NCBI RefSeq assembly: GCF_020103725.1
Contig: NZ_JAHXBG010000034.1
Location: 47,692 to 111,691 of the forward strand
Reading direction: 5' to 3'
DNA length: 64,000 nt
Source: Hyalangium gracile
GTDB lineage: Bacteria > Myxococcota > Myxococcia > Myxococcales > Myxococcaceae
Shown here: one piece after another, positions 24,061 through 31,810 of the stretch
Layout: each line of letters begins with the position of its first letter
Position numbering within the stretch: position 1 is the stretch's first letter
Made by a program: the position numbers and the translations under genes
Notes under the pieces: model-generated
What the model was told of the DNA's origin: nothing
What the model saw: only the letters and a program-made list of their open reading frames with translations
Databases searched by the model: none

Positions 24061-25112
24061 GGCGTGAGGTGCTCCTGGCGGCCCTGCTCGCGACCGGGGC
24101 AGGCGCCGAGCCGCCCTCTGCGTGGGACTTCGGCCACTTCATGGAGCCGGTCCGCGTCCCCGGAGTGTCGGCGGAGACCTGCGAGCCGTGCCACACGGAG
24201 GTGTACGAGGCGTGGAGCCAGTCCCGCCACCGGCGGAGCCTCGACAACCGCGTGTTCCTCGATGGCTTCGCGGCCGAGCCTCACCCGCGCTGCGTGTACT
24301 GCCACGCCCCGTTGGAGGAGCAGGCCCGGGCGGCGCTGCGGTGGCGCGCGGCGCTGATCCGTGAGCGCACCCTGGCGTCGGTCCCCGCCGCATCGCTGGC
24401 GCATGAGGGCATCACCTGCTCGACGTGCCATGTGCGCCAGGGCGTGGTGCTGACGGCGAACCCCCGGCCCCCGGAGGCCGATCATCCGCTGCGCTCCGAG
24501 CCGAGGCTGGCGGAGCCGTCCTTCTGCGCGAGCTGCCACGAGTTCCTCGGCCACGAGGTGGTGGACGGCAAGTCCCGGCTCACCGACGAGAAGATGCAGA
24601 CCACCTGGAGCGAGTGGCGTGCGTGGACGGCGCGCGGAGGCAAGGGCACCTGCCAGGACTGCCACATGCCCGGCAAGTCCCACGCGTTCCGAGGCGCGTA
24701 TGATCTGGCCTTCCTTCGTGGCGCGCTGTCGCTGCGCCTCGAGAGCACGGGAGGGCGGCTCGTCGCGGTGGTGGAGTCCCAGGGAGTGGGGCACGCCTTT
24801 CCGACGGGGGATGTCTTCCGTCACCTCCAGCTCTGGGCCGATGAGCGGTCCGTGGCGCGCTTCGGGCAGACGTTCGAGCTCCAGGCGCTGGAGGATGGCA
24901 CCTTCCAGGTGAGGCGGACGGGGAACACGGCCCTTCAGCCCTTCGTGCCCGCGCGCGTGCCTCTGCCAGCGGGCACCCGGCGCGTCCGCGTCACCTACCA
25001 CTACGCCGAGGAGCGGCACGCACGGCGCGGCACGGTTCCCCGGAACGAGCTCGTCGTGGAGCTGGCGGCACGCGATGTCTCGGGGGGGGCCCCCAGGAAT
25101 TCAGCGCGCTAG
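24057..25112 (+). CDS. Periplasmic five-heme c-type cytochrome
   Basis: A 351-residue exported multiheme cytochrome c with five CxxCH sites at residues 42-46, 79-83, 121-125, 157-161 and 199-203. Additional histidines between them (for example HFM, SRHRRS, SHAF) can serve as distal ligands. A short signal peptide ends near Gly16-Ala17. The heme region takes up the first 210 residues; the last 140 are beta-rich (GVGHAFPTGDVFRHLQL, RVTYHYAEE) without hemes. The HAFPTG block is typical of cytochrome c554-like multiheme proteins. It overlaps the glycan-binding-domain gene by 4 bp. No dedicated oxidoreductase or c-maturation gene is nearby, so its electron partners are unknown. Confidence 0.88.
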   Translation: MRREVLLAALLATGAGAEPPSAWDFGHFMEPVRVPGVSAETCEPCHTEVYEAWSQSRHRRSLDNRVFLDGFAAEPHPRCVYCHAPLEEQARAALRWRAALIRERTLASVPAASLAHEGITCSTCHVRQGVVLTANPRPPEADHPLRSEPRLAEPSFCASCHEFLGHEVVDGKSRLTDEKMQTTWSEWRAWTARGGKGTCQDCHMPGKSHAFRGAYDLAFLRGALSLRLESTGGRLVAVVESQGVGHAFPTGDVFRHLQLWADERSVARFGQTFELQALEDGTFQVRRTGNTALQPFVPARVPLPAGTRRVRVTYHYAEERHARRGTVPRNELVVELAARDVSGGAPRNSAR

Positions 25113-25231
25113 CCCCTGCGCGCTCACCGAGCGATCGCCAGCGCCAGGCAGCCCGTTCACCGGGCAGCGAAGCTGCCGGGCGTTGGCGTTTCCTTCCAGC
25201 ACCCCCAGTCTTGAAGGAGGAGGTCTATGGC

Positions 25232-25684
25232 ATGGATGCCAACCGGCTCTCTCGAGGACTGGGGTGGTGGAGCGTGGGACTGGGGCTCGCCGAGCTCACC
25301 TTCTCGGAACGCCTCTGCCAGCGGCTGGGGTTTCGGGGCCGCATGGAGCTGGTGCGCGCGCATGGCGTGCGAGAGGTCCTCGAGGGAGTGGGTCTGCTGA
25401 CGCGGCGCGACCCACGTCCCTGGTTGTGGGCACGCCTCGCCGGAGATGTGCTCGACCTCTGCGTGCTGGGCGTCACCCTGCGCCGGGTGGAGGTGCCGAT
25501 CGCCTGGCGGCTCGCGGGGACCCTCACGGCGGTGGGGCTCACGCTCGTGGACGCCCTGGCCGTGAGGGGGCTGCGCACGCAGCAGCGCGGCGACGTCATT
25601 GGCATGGACCTCTCACCCGAGCCCAGGGAGAGCTGGCGCGGCAGCAGCCTCGCGGAGGAGGTGGGCACCCGCGAGCTTCGCTGA
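25232..25684 (+). CDS. Small integral membrane protein
   Basis: A 150-residue protein with about three to four hydrophobic segments (LGWWSVGLGLAELTF, then a helix around LWARLAGDVLDLCVLG, then RLAGTLTAVGLTLVDALAV). The pattern RxLGWWSxGLGLAEL, then VREVLEGVGLL, then WARLAGDVLDL resembles the membrane segment that precedes SRPBCC/cyclase-dehydrase domains in other bacteria; here only the membrane part is present. Start ATG 25232 is chosen because GGAGGAGG at 25215-25222 has good spacing; a TTG lies 21 bp upstream in frame. The function is unknown and the gene is monocistronic. Confidence 0.7.
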   Translation: MDANRLSRGLGWWSVGLGLAELTFSERLCQRLGFRGRMELVRAHGVREVLEGVGLLTRRDPRPWLWARLAGDVLDLCVLGVTLRRVEVPIAWRLAGTLTAVGLTLVDALAVRGLRTQQRGDVIGMDLSPEPRESWRGSSLAEEVGTRELR

Positions 25685-25816
25685 GCCGGCTGCCCGGCCA
25701 GTTTCCCTCGCTGGTGAAGGGCCTCCTGGGCGAGACTGATGTGCCCTGGCGCTGGGAGTACAATCCGCCTCTCGCGGAGTGCGCGCCGGGAGCCGCCCGC
25801 GGAGAGAGGTGCTCGA

Positions 25817-26635
25817 ATGGTGATGCTCCTGCTGATCCTCATCGGACTCATCGCGGTGGCGGGCGGCTTCATCTGCGTGCATGGGGCCGGCGTCTGGAGA
25901 CAGCGCGCGCGGTGGTTGGCGGAGGCCCCGCTGACACCGATCGCGGCAGCCAGAGAGGGAAAGGTCATCCGAGTCGTGGGGCAGGTGCTCCCCTCGGGAG
26001 GCGTGGGGCCGATCAGCGGCCGCGCCGCGGCCATCTGGCGGATCGATCTGTTCGAGTTCATGGGCTCGGAGGGGGCTCGCGCGGCGGACAGCTCTCACGA
26101 CATCCGCTTCAGCGAGGAGGCGCTGGCCATTGCCGATGGCTCGGGTGCGACGGCGATGCTGAACGCCTCGTCGGCCCACCTCCTTCTCATCGAGCAGCGG
26201 GATGTGGCGAGGCTCAGCGCGAGAGGCAGGCCGACTTCACAGGTGGAAGCGCTCTGCCAGCGGCTGGGGCTGGCACTTCACGGAGACCCGCGGCGCTGGC
26301 GCGTCGAAGCACAGGAGCGGATCGTCGCGCCGGGCACCTCCGTCCACGCCATCGGCCAGGTTCAGGTCGACGGAGAGACTGTCTGGCTCAAGCCGCCGAA
26401 GGACACCCCGGAGTCCTGCTTCGCGACACAGGACCCGCGGGGATTCTCGGCCCAGCACCGCACGCTGATGCTCTTTGGTGCCGCGCTCTTCGTCACCGGA
26501 GTGGCGCTCATTCTCCTGGGCGGCGTCATCGGGTTCGAGGATGAAGACCCCCGTGCGGGATTGAGCCTGGCGAGGAGCGTCGAGGAGCCCCTGCCTGGGC
26601 ACTCTCGAGGCGGGGCCGAGCACCGCCCGCTCTGA
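25817..26635 (+). CDS. Membrane protein with GIDE-type (MULAN-like) domain
   Basis: A 272-residue protein with a transmembrane helix at each end: residues about 3-20 at the N-terminus, and about 222-243 before an acidic C-terminal tail. Between them, the sequence KVIRVVGQVLPSGGVGPISG, then AAIWRIDLFE and later VEAQERIVAPGTSVHAIGQVQ matches the GIDE/BAM domain known from the eukaryotic mitochondrial E3 ligase MUL1 and from bacterial homologues. The RING finger that follows in MUL1 is absent, so this is the bacterial RING-less form. Its role in bacteria is unknown. Start ATG 25817 follows GGAGAGAGGTGC; in-frame upstream codons lack a signal. Confidence 0.7.
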   Translation: MVMLLLILIGLIAVAGGFICVHGAGVWRQRARWLAEAPLTPIAAAREGKVIRVVGQVLPSGGVGPISGRAAAIWRIDLFEFMGSEGARAADSSHDIRFSEEALAIADGSGATAMLNASSAHLLLIEQRDVARLSARGRPTSQVEALCQRLGLALHGDPRRWRVEAQERIVAPGTSVHAIGQVQVDGETVWLKPPKDTPESCFATQDPRGFSAQHRTLMLFGAALFVTGVALILLGGVIGFEDEDPRAGLSLARSVEEPLPGHSRGGAEHRPL

Positions 26636-26671
26636 AACGCGGAGCGAGCGGCGCTTCACGGCAGTCGGAGA

Positions 26672-26878
26672 CTAGCGGACGCAGACGCAGCGACCGAAGC
26701 TGCAGACGGCGGCGTTCGGCTCGCCACAGACCTTGATGCTGTCGCAGTGGTAGTCCCGGACACACTCGGCAAAGCCCTGCTGGGCGTCCGCCTGCGCCGG
26801 GGTGAACGCCACACCAAAGCCGAGACCCATGCCCACCGCCAGCGCGGCCATCGTCAGGATGCTCTTCGTCTTCTTCAT
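26672..26878 (-). CDS. Small secreted Cys-rich protein
   Basis: A 68-residue predicted secreted peptide. The signal peptide (MKKTKSILTM, Ala/Gly-rich core) ends near ADAQQ, leaving about 35 residues with five cysteines (C45, C51, C56, C63, C67 approximately) that could form disulfides. Start ATG 26878 follows a clear AGGAGAAACACC ribosome site on the minus strand; longer in-frame extensions lack any start context. The gene is divergent from a serine hydrolase gene. No family is recognised; it may be a small surface or defence peptide, but that is not shown. Confidence 0.7.
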   Translation of the reverse strand: MKKTKSILTMAALAVGMGLGFGVAFTPAQADAQQGFAECVRDYHCDSIKVCGEPNAAVCSFGRCVCVR

Positions 26879-26992
26879 GGTGTTTCTCCTGGGAACTGCG
26901 AGGCAAACCCCATCGCGAGGATGCGAAGGGGGGGGCGCGATTCTAGGGTAGGTTCGTCCCATGCTCATCTCCTTCGAGACGTAAGGGCCGCG

Positions 26993-28798
26993 ATGACGAA
27001 CACCCACAGAGCCTTCTCTCTCGCCGTGCTGCTGACCCTGCTCGTTGCTCCCGTCGCCTTCGCTCAGCCCTCCGCCACCGATGCAGGCCCGGCAGCCCCC
27101 AGCACCGCTGCCCGGCTCGTTGGCGTCTGGGGGGCGGAGCGCCGCTTCGGGCCGGAGGTGCGGGGGACGCTGCTGCTCACCCGGAGCGGTGACCGCTGGG
27201 TGGCGCGGCTGGGAGGCTTCGAGGTGTCCGGGACGGCGGAGAAGGGCGCGCTCTCACTCGCCTTTCCGGGAGGCCAGGGCGAGCTGCGCGCGAAGCTGGA
27301 CACGGACGGAAAAAGCCTTCGCGCCCATTGGATCCAGCCCCAGACGGTGGTGGGGGACACCCGGTATGCCACGCCCATCACCTTCCGGGCGCTGGGCAGG
27401 GACGCCTGGAGCGGCGACGTCACCCCCTGGGACGATCGCTTCACGCTGTACTTCGTGGTGCAGCAGCAGCCGGACGGGAGCGTGACGGCGTTCCTCCGGA
27501 ACCCCGAGCGGCACTTCGGAGCGCGCTTCGCCTTCCAGGTCTCGCGGACGGGCAAGGCCGTGCGCTTCGCCAACACGAAGCAGCCCGACATGTCGTTCGA
27601 GGGCACGTATGACGAGGCCTCCGACCGGCTGACGTTGACGATCGCCTTCCTGGGGCCGTTCGAGTTCACCCGCCGAACGCGGGACCAGGCGGTGGGGCTC
27701 TACCCGCGCACGCCCTCCGCGGGCCCGTATGCCTACCGCGCGCCGCTCGCTGGTGACGATGGCTGGGCCACCGCGTCGCTCACGGACGTAGGCATGGATC
27801 CCAAGCCGATCACCGCGCTGGTCCAGCGCATCCTCGACGTCGAGCCTGGCACCTCGCCGGCGCCCATCGTCCAGGGCCTGTTGATCGCGCGGCACGGCAA
27901 GCTGGTGCTGGAGGAGTACTTCTACGGCTTCGAGCGCGAGCGCCCACACGATCTGCGCTCGGCGGGCAAGACGTTCACCTCGGCGCTGGTGGGGCTCGCG
28001 CTCGATCGGAAAGCCCCCTTCACGGTCGCCTCGAAGGTCTACCCCCTGTTCCCGGAGTATCGCGCGCTGCCCAACCCGGATCCGCGCAAGGAGCAGCTCA
28101 CGGTGGAGCACCTGCTGACGATGTCCTCGGGCTTCGCCTGCGATGACGACGACGAGAGCTCGCCTGGAAACGAGGACCGGATGCAGTCCGAGCCGGGCGA
28201 CTGGTACGCGTACACGCTGGGGCTGCCCATGGCGCGGGTGCCGGGCGAGAGGCCCGTGTACTGCTCCGCGGGGATCAACCTGCTCGCGGGCGTGGTCCGC
28301 AACACCCTGCGCATGTGGCTGCCCGAGCTGTTCGACAGCGGGCTGGCCAGGCCGCTGCAGATGCAGCGCTATCACCTGAACCTCTCGCCCACCGGCGAGC
28401 TGTACGGGGCCGGCGGCATCTTCCTCCGGCCTCGCGACGCCCTGAAGCTGGGTCAGCTCTACCTGCAGGGCGGGGTGTGGAACGGCAAGCGGGTCATCAG
28501 CAAGGACTGGGTGGAGCGCTCCACCGCCTTCCACGTGACGATGGGGCCGGGGCGGACGTACGGCTACACGTGGTGGCGCCAGGAGCTGAAGGTGGGCGAC
28601 CGCGTCTATGCGGAGTACGAGGCGGGCGGAAACGGCGGCCAGCTCGTGATGGTGGTGCCGGAGCTGGACCTGACCGTGATGTTCGCGGGCGGCAACTACA
28701 ACCAGGTCTCGGTCTGGCGGAAGTTCCGCGAGGAGTTCCTGCCCCAGTACATCCTCGCGGCCGTGACCGCGCCGCCACCGGCGAAGCAGGGCCGCTGA
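26993..28798 (+). CDS. Exported serine hydrolase of the beta-lactamase/class C superfamily
   Basis: A 601-residue exported protein with a signal peptide ending near AFAQ (residue 24). The N-terminal half (about 30-245) is beta-rich and unclassified. The C-terminal half is a penicillin-binding-protein-like hydrolase with SAGK (nucleophile S323, K326), a Y423-C-S second motif and a GGNGGQ third motif. The middle motif in class C enzymes is YxN, so the Ser here is a mild change. The family acts on esters, D-amino-acid peptides or beta-lactams; the substrate cannot be predicted. Start ATG 26993 is chosen for the signal peptide. It lies beside, but convergent with, a DUF3616 gene. Confidence 0.85.
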   Translation: MTNTHRAFSLAVLLTLLVAPVAFAQPSATDAGPAAPSTAARLVGVWGAERRFGPEVRGTLLLTRSGDRWVARLGGFEVSGTAEKGALSLAFPGGQGELRAKLDTDGKSLRAHWIQPQTVVGDTRYATPITFRALGRDAWSGDVTPWDDRFTLYFVVQQQPDGSVTAFLRNPERHFGARFAFQVSRTGKAVRFANTKQPDMSFEGTYDEASDRLTLTIAFLGPFEFTRRTRDQAVGLYPRTPSAGPYAYRAPLAGDDGWATASLTDVGMDPKPITALVQRILDVEPGTSPAPIVQGLLIARHGKLVLEEYFYGFERERPHDLRSAGKTFTSALVGLALDRKAPFTVASKVYPLFPEYRALPNPDPRKEQLTVEHLLTMSSGFACDDDDESSPGNEDRMQSEPGDWYAYTLGLPMARVPGERPVYCSAGINLLAGVVRNTLRMWLPELFDSGLARPLQMQRYHLNLSPTGELYGAGGIFLRPRDALKLGQLYLQGGVWNGKRVISKDWVERSTAFHVTMGPGRTYGYTWWRQELKVGDRVYAEYEAGGNGGQLVMVVPELDLTVMFAGGNYNQVSVWRKFREEFLPQYILAAVTAPPPAKQGR

Positions 28799-28825
28799 GC
28801 GGGGTGGGGGCAGCAGCGGCTCGGC

Positions 28826-30001
28826 TCACGAGGTGAGCCGGAACACGTCCGCGAAGACACCGCAGGGGCCGTAGCGGCGCTGAGGGGCGGGATCGTCGTA
28901 GACGACCAGGACGCTGTCGGACTCGTCGAAGTAGCTGAAGTTGGCCACGCCCTCCGCATGGTCGAGGCTCCCCGCCTGGGGGATGTCGAAGAGGGGCTCG
29001 AGCACTCCGGTCTTCTGGTCGATGACGCTGTCGCCCTCGAGGTCGAGGAAGTTCCGGATCCGGAAGAGGCGGATGGGCGCCTCCACGGGCAGCGTGGGGC
29101 CGGCGAGCACCAGCAGGTCCTTCCCCTGCACGCACAGCTCGCGGATGCCGAGCCCGTCCAGGTGGAGGAAGTGCTTGGCGAAGCGGCTGCCCTTCTTGCC
29201 GACTCGGGGCTCGAGGTGGCCGCTGCCCACGTCCTTCAGGCGCATGTCCAGCAGCGCCGCGTAGCCTCGCAGCACGGGGCCTCGCAGCCCGAGGAACACC
29301 CGGTCCGTGTCCGTGACGACCAGCCCTTCGATGTCCAGGCCGTTGTCCTTGCTCGGGATGGCGAGCACACCCCCGCCTTTTCCCGGCGGCCGCGCGAGGA
29401 AGGGACCGAAGTGGGGATCCCGGCGGAGCAGCTCGACCAGGAGGTTCTCCCCCGGCAGGGACCGTGCGCGGTGGTTCTTCGCCTTGCCTCCCGCGGAGCC
29501 TCGCTTGCCGCGTGCCTCCATCTCGACGGGCTTCACGCTGGCCGCTGCCCTGGGGCGCTTCTTCGAGCCGTCCTCCTTCAGCTCGGCGGCGAGCTCGCCA
29601 TTCACGAAGGGGATGCGGGCGAACACGAAGCGCTGGGGCGCATGCTCCACGGTGGCCAGGCGCTCCAGATCCTTCTCCACGGCCTGCCCCTTGGGCTTCT
29701 TGCGCTTCGCGCTGTGACTGCCCACGAGCCAGAGGTAGTCCGAGTGCGCGTCCAGCGCCTCGATGTCGATCTCGGCGTCCTTGTCCACCGCGCCGATGAA
29801 GTCCCCCACGTGGAAGCGCTTGTGGTCGCCATAGACACGCGGCTCGGAGGGAGTGAGGCGCTCGATCATTCCGGCCTCGTCGGCGGCCACCCAGAGCTTG
29901 CCATCCGGGCCGTGCACCGCGGCCGAGAGATCCTCGGGCACATCGGCTGCGTTCGAGTCGAACCGCAGTAACAAGCGTCCCAGGAGCTGGCCGGGTTGCA
30001 T
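28826..30001 (-). CDS. DUF3616-family protein
   Basis: A 391-residue protein without a signal peptide or membrane segments. It has the order typical of DUF3616 proteins: an early LSAAVHGPDGKLWVAADEA segment, a strand pattern with SDYLWLVGSHS, an internal KNHRARSLPGENLLVELL region, then DIEGLVVTDTDRVFLGLRGP and a final HAEGVANFSYFDE. The DIEGL and AEG patterns recall phytase- and esterase-like propellers, which fits the proposed beta-propeller fold. The middle insertion (about 140-185) is Lys/Arg/Ala-rich. Start ATG 30001 follows AGGAAGAAGTGC on the minus strand. The gene stands alone; the biological role is unknown. Confidence 0.8.
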   Translation of the reverse strand: MQPGQLLGRLLLRFDSNAADVPEDLSAAVHGPDGKLWVAADEAGMIERLTPSEPRVYGDHKRFHVGDFIGAVDKDAEIDIEALDAHSDYLWLVGSHSAKRKKPKGQAVEKDLERLATVEHAPQRFVFARIPFVNGELAAELKEDGSKKRPRAAASVKPVEMEARGKRGSAGGKAKNHRARSLPGENLLVELLRRDPHFGPFLARPPGKGGGVLAIPSKDNGLDIEGLVVTDTDRVFLGLRGPVLRGYAALLDMRLKDVGSGHLEPRVGKKGSRFAKHFLHLDGLGIRELCVQGKDLLVLAGPTLPVEAPIRLFRIRNFLDLEGDSVIDQKTGVLEPLFDIPQAGSLDHAEGVANFSYFDESDSVLVVYDDPAPQRRYGPCGVFADVFRLTS

Positions 30002-30184
30002 GCACTTCTTCCTTTCGGAGCGGGCACGAGGCAGACGCTGACGCGCTGGAGGATTCCAGCGCGTGTCCCAAGCGGCCATCAAGAAAGCCCGTGGAGTCGT
30101 GCAGGAGACGTTTGGCCTCGGGCCTGCTCTCCCAAGGGGCCGCGCGCATGCGCCTCTGCCGTCTCCGCCGCCGCGTGCGCCTGG

Positions 30185-31606
30185 CTACGGGGCGGGAGGC
30201 GGAGTGTAGGTGCAGGACGTGGCGCGCCACTGCACGTCCGCGAAGATGTTCTCCAGCGCCTGCTGAAGCGCGACCGCGGTATCGGCCGTGTAGTACTGGC
30301 CGCCACCCACCGCCGCGGTGTTGCTCAGCAGGTTGCTGTTGATGGTGAAGCCCACCGTATAGATGAGCAGGCTCTGCTCGCCAGCGGTGTTGAAGTCACC
30401 GACCTGCTCAGGCGTGCTGACCTGCAGATCCCGCTGGTGGAGCATCTTCGCCACGTCATCCAGGTAGTAGTTGGGATTGTCGTCCGTGACCAGGGCGATG
30501 TTGGTGCCGATGTCGCGGGTGGCCGCCGTGCCCGCGCCACACGGCGCGGAGCTCGGGCAGTACGTGGGGCCTCCATTCACCGTTCGAATCCGGCTCGCGA
30601 GGGTGCTGGAGAGGCTGTCACTGGTGGGCTCACCGTCGGTGACGATGATGACCGCGTTCGTCTGGCAGCCCCAGCAGACGCTGCGGTGGTCCGAGGTGAG
30701 CGAGGTGTTCTTGAATTCGTACGGATAGCTGTAGCTCGAGCCGAAGCCGAACGTGCTCTGGTACACGCTGTTGTCCGAGGAGAAGTAGTAGCCCACGTTG
30801 AGCAGCGACTTCGCCAGCGGAGTGCTCGTGGAGAAGCTCATCGCATTCACCTCGTTGATGAGCGCTCCGCGTACGGCGTTGTCGAACGCGGTCGGGTTGC
30901 CCAGGATGACCGAGCACGCAGGGGCGTGCGGCATGAGCAGCTCGGAGCCATAGGAATTGGTGGAGAAGATGGTGAGCCCCGCCCGCGTGTTCTGCAGGTA
31001 CTTGATGCTCTTCTTGAGCGCGGCCTTGGCGGAGACGTACTTGGGCGGGTTGAAGTTGAGGAACCGGCCCCAGAAGATGAAGTCGAGGCTGTTCATGGGA
31101 GGTGAGTCACTCCCATAGGCGCCGGGGACCTTGTAGTAGCCCTTGGTGCTCAGGCAGGTGAGGCACCGGTTGTATTCAGTGGCGCCCGTGGTGTTCCAGT
31201 TGGCAACCTGCGACTGACAGGACTGCTCCTTCGAGTCCCACTGCCAGGTGGGCTCGCTGCTGTCGCCCCAGTACATGTACGCGTAGAACTTGTCGTCCTT
31301 GAACAGGTTGGGGAACCCCGTGTCCGAGCCCAGGCCCGTGCCACTATCCGGCACCGGGTACACCGTGGCCGGGTTCCAGTTACCCAGCGCCTGCGTCAGG
31401 TCCAGCGATGGGTTGACGCACCCGTTCGTCGTCTCATTGAAGAAGGCGCTGTGCAGGCCCTTCTTGACCTGCGGCAGCTCCCTCATCGAGCCGGAGGTGT
31501 CCATCAGGAAGTGGATGTTGGGGGGCGCGACCTGCTGCGCGGACGCGGGGACAGCAGCACCGAGCAACAGCAGCCCGAGGCCGAGACGGCGGGTGATGGA
31601 GTTCAT
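30185..31606 (-). CDS. PilY1-like secreted VWA protein
   Basis: A 473-residue exported protein. The signal peptide ends near ASAQQ (residue 28), and the mature protein begins with a von Willebrand A domain whose metal-site motif DTSGSM lies near residue 39. Later motifs include TSTPLAKSLL, VIIVTDGEPTSD and VTDDNPNYYLDD, and the C-terminus ends in a short Pro-rich tail. Many cysteines in the middle (CLTC, CWGC) suggest disulfides. This is the N-terminal half of PilY1-type pilus adhesins; the C-terminal propeller of PilY1 is absent. Start ATG 31606 has AGGAGCCCC just upstream. No pilus genes lie next to it, so a role in pilus-mediated adhesion is inferred from family only. Confidence 0.78.
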   Translation of the reverse strand: MNSITRRLGLGLLLLGAAVPASAQQVAPPNIHFLMDTSGSMRELPQVKKGLHSAFFNETTNGCVNPSLDLTQALGNWNPATVYPVPDSGTGLGSDTGFPNLFKDDKFYAYMYWGDSSEPTWQWDSKEQSCQSQVANWNTTGATEYNRCLTCLSTKGYYKVPGAYGSDSPPMNSLDFIFWGRFLNFNPPKYVSAKAALKKSIKYLQNTRAGLTIFSTNSYGSELLMPHAPACSVILGNPTAFDNAVRGALINEVNAMSFSTSTPLAKSLLNVGYYFSSDNSVYQSTFGFGSSYSYPYEFKNTSLTSDHRSVCWGCQTNAVIIVTDGEPTSDSLSSTLASRIRTVNGGPTYCPSSAPCGAGTAATRDIGTNIALVTDDNPNYYLDDVAKMLHQRDLQVSTPEQVGDFNTAGEQSLLIYTVGFTINSNLLSNTAAVGGGQYYTADTAVALQQALENIFADVQWRATSCTYTPPPAP

Positions 31607-31810
31607 GGGGCTCCTCATGAAGGGGCAAGTCTGTCCGTCTATGCCTGATTTGCATGGATGGCAAGGTCTCCCACTCTGAGTGAAGTCGCTGGAAGAGGGC
31701 GCAGGTAACAAATCGCCGCGTGCGCGTTTTTTTTCCGGCTGCCGCGCAAGGCCCGGCCATGCAGGCCGGCTCCGCCAGGCAGATTCTCGAGACTTCAGGG
31801 AGAGACCATC

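Noticed and set aside
31727..31734. Run of eight T between the PilY1-like and subtilase genes as an intrinsic terminator
   Set aside because: No stable stem lies directly upstream, and the genes on both sides diverge, so no transcript is expected to end here.
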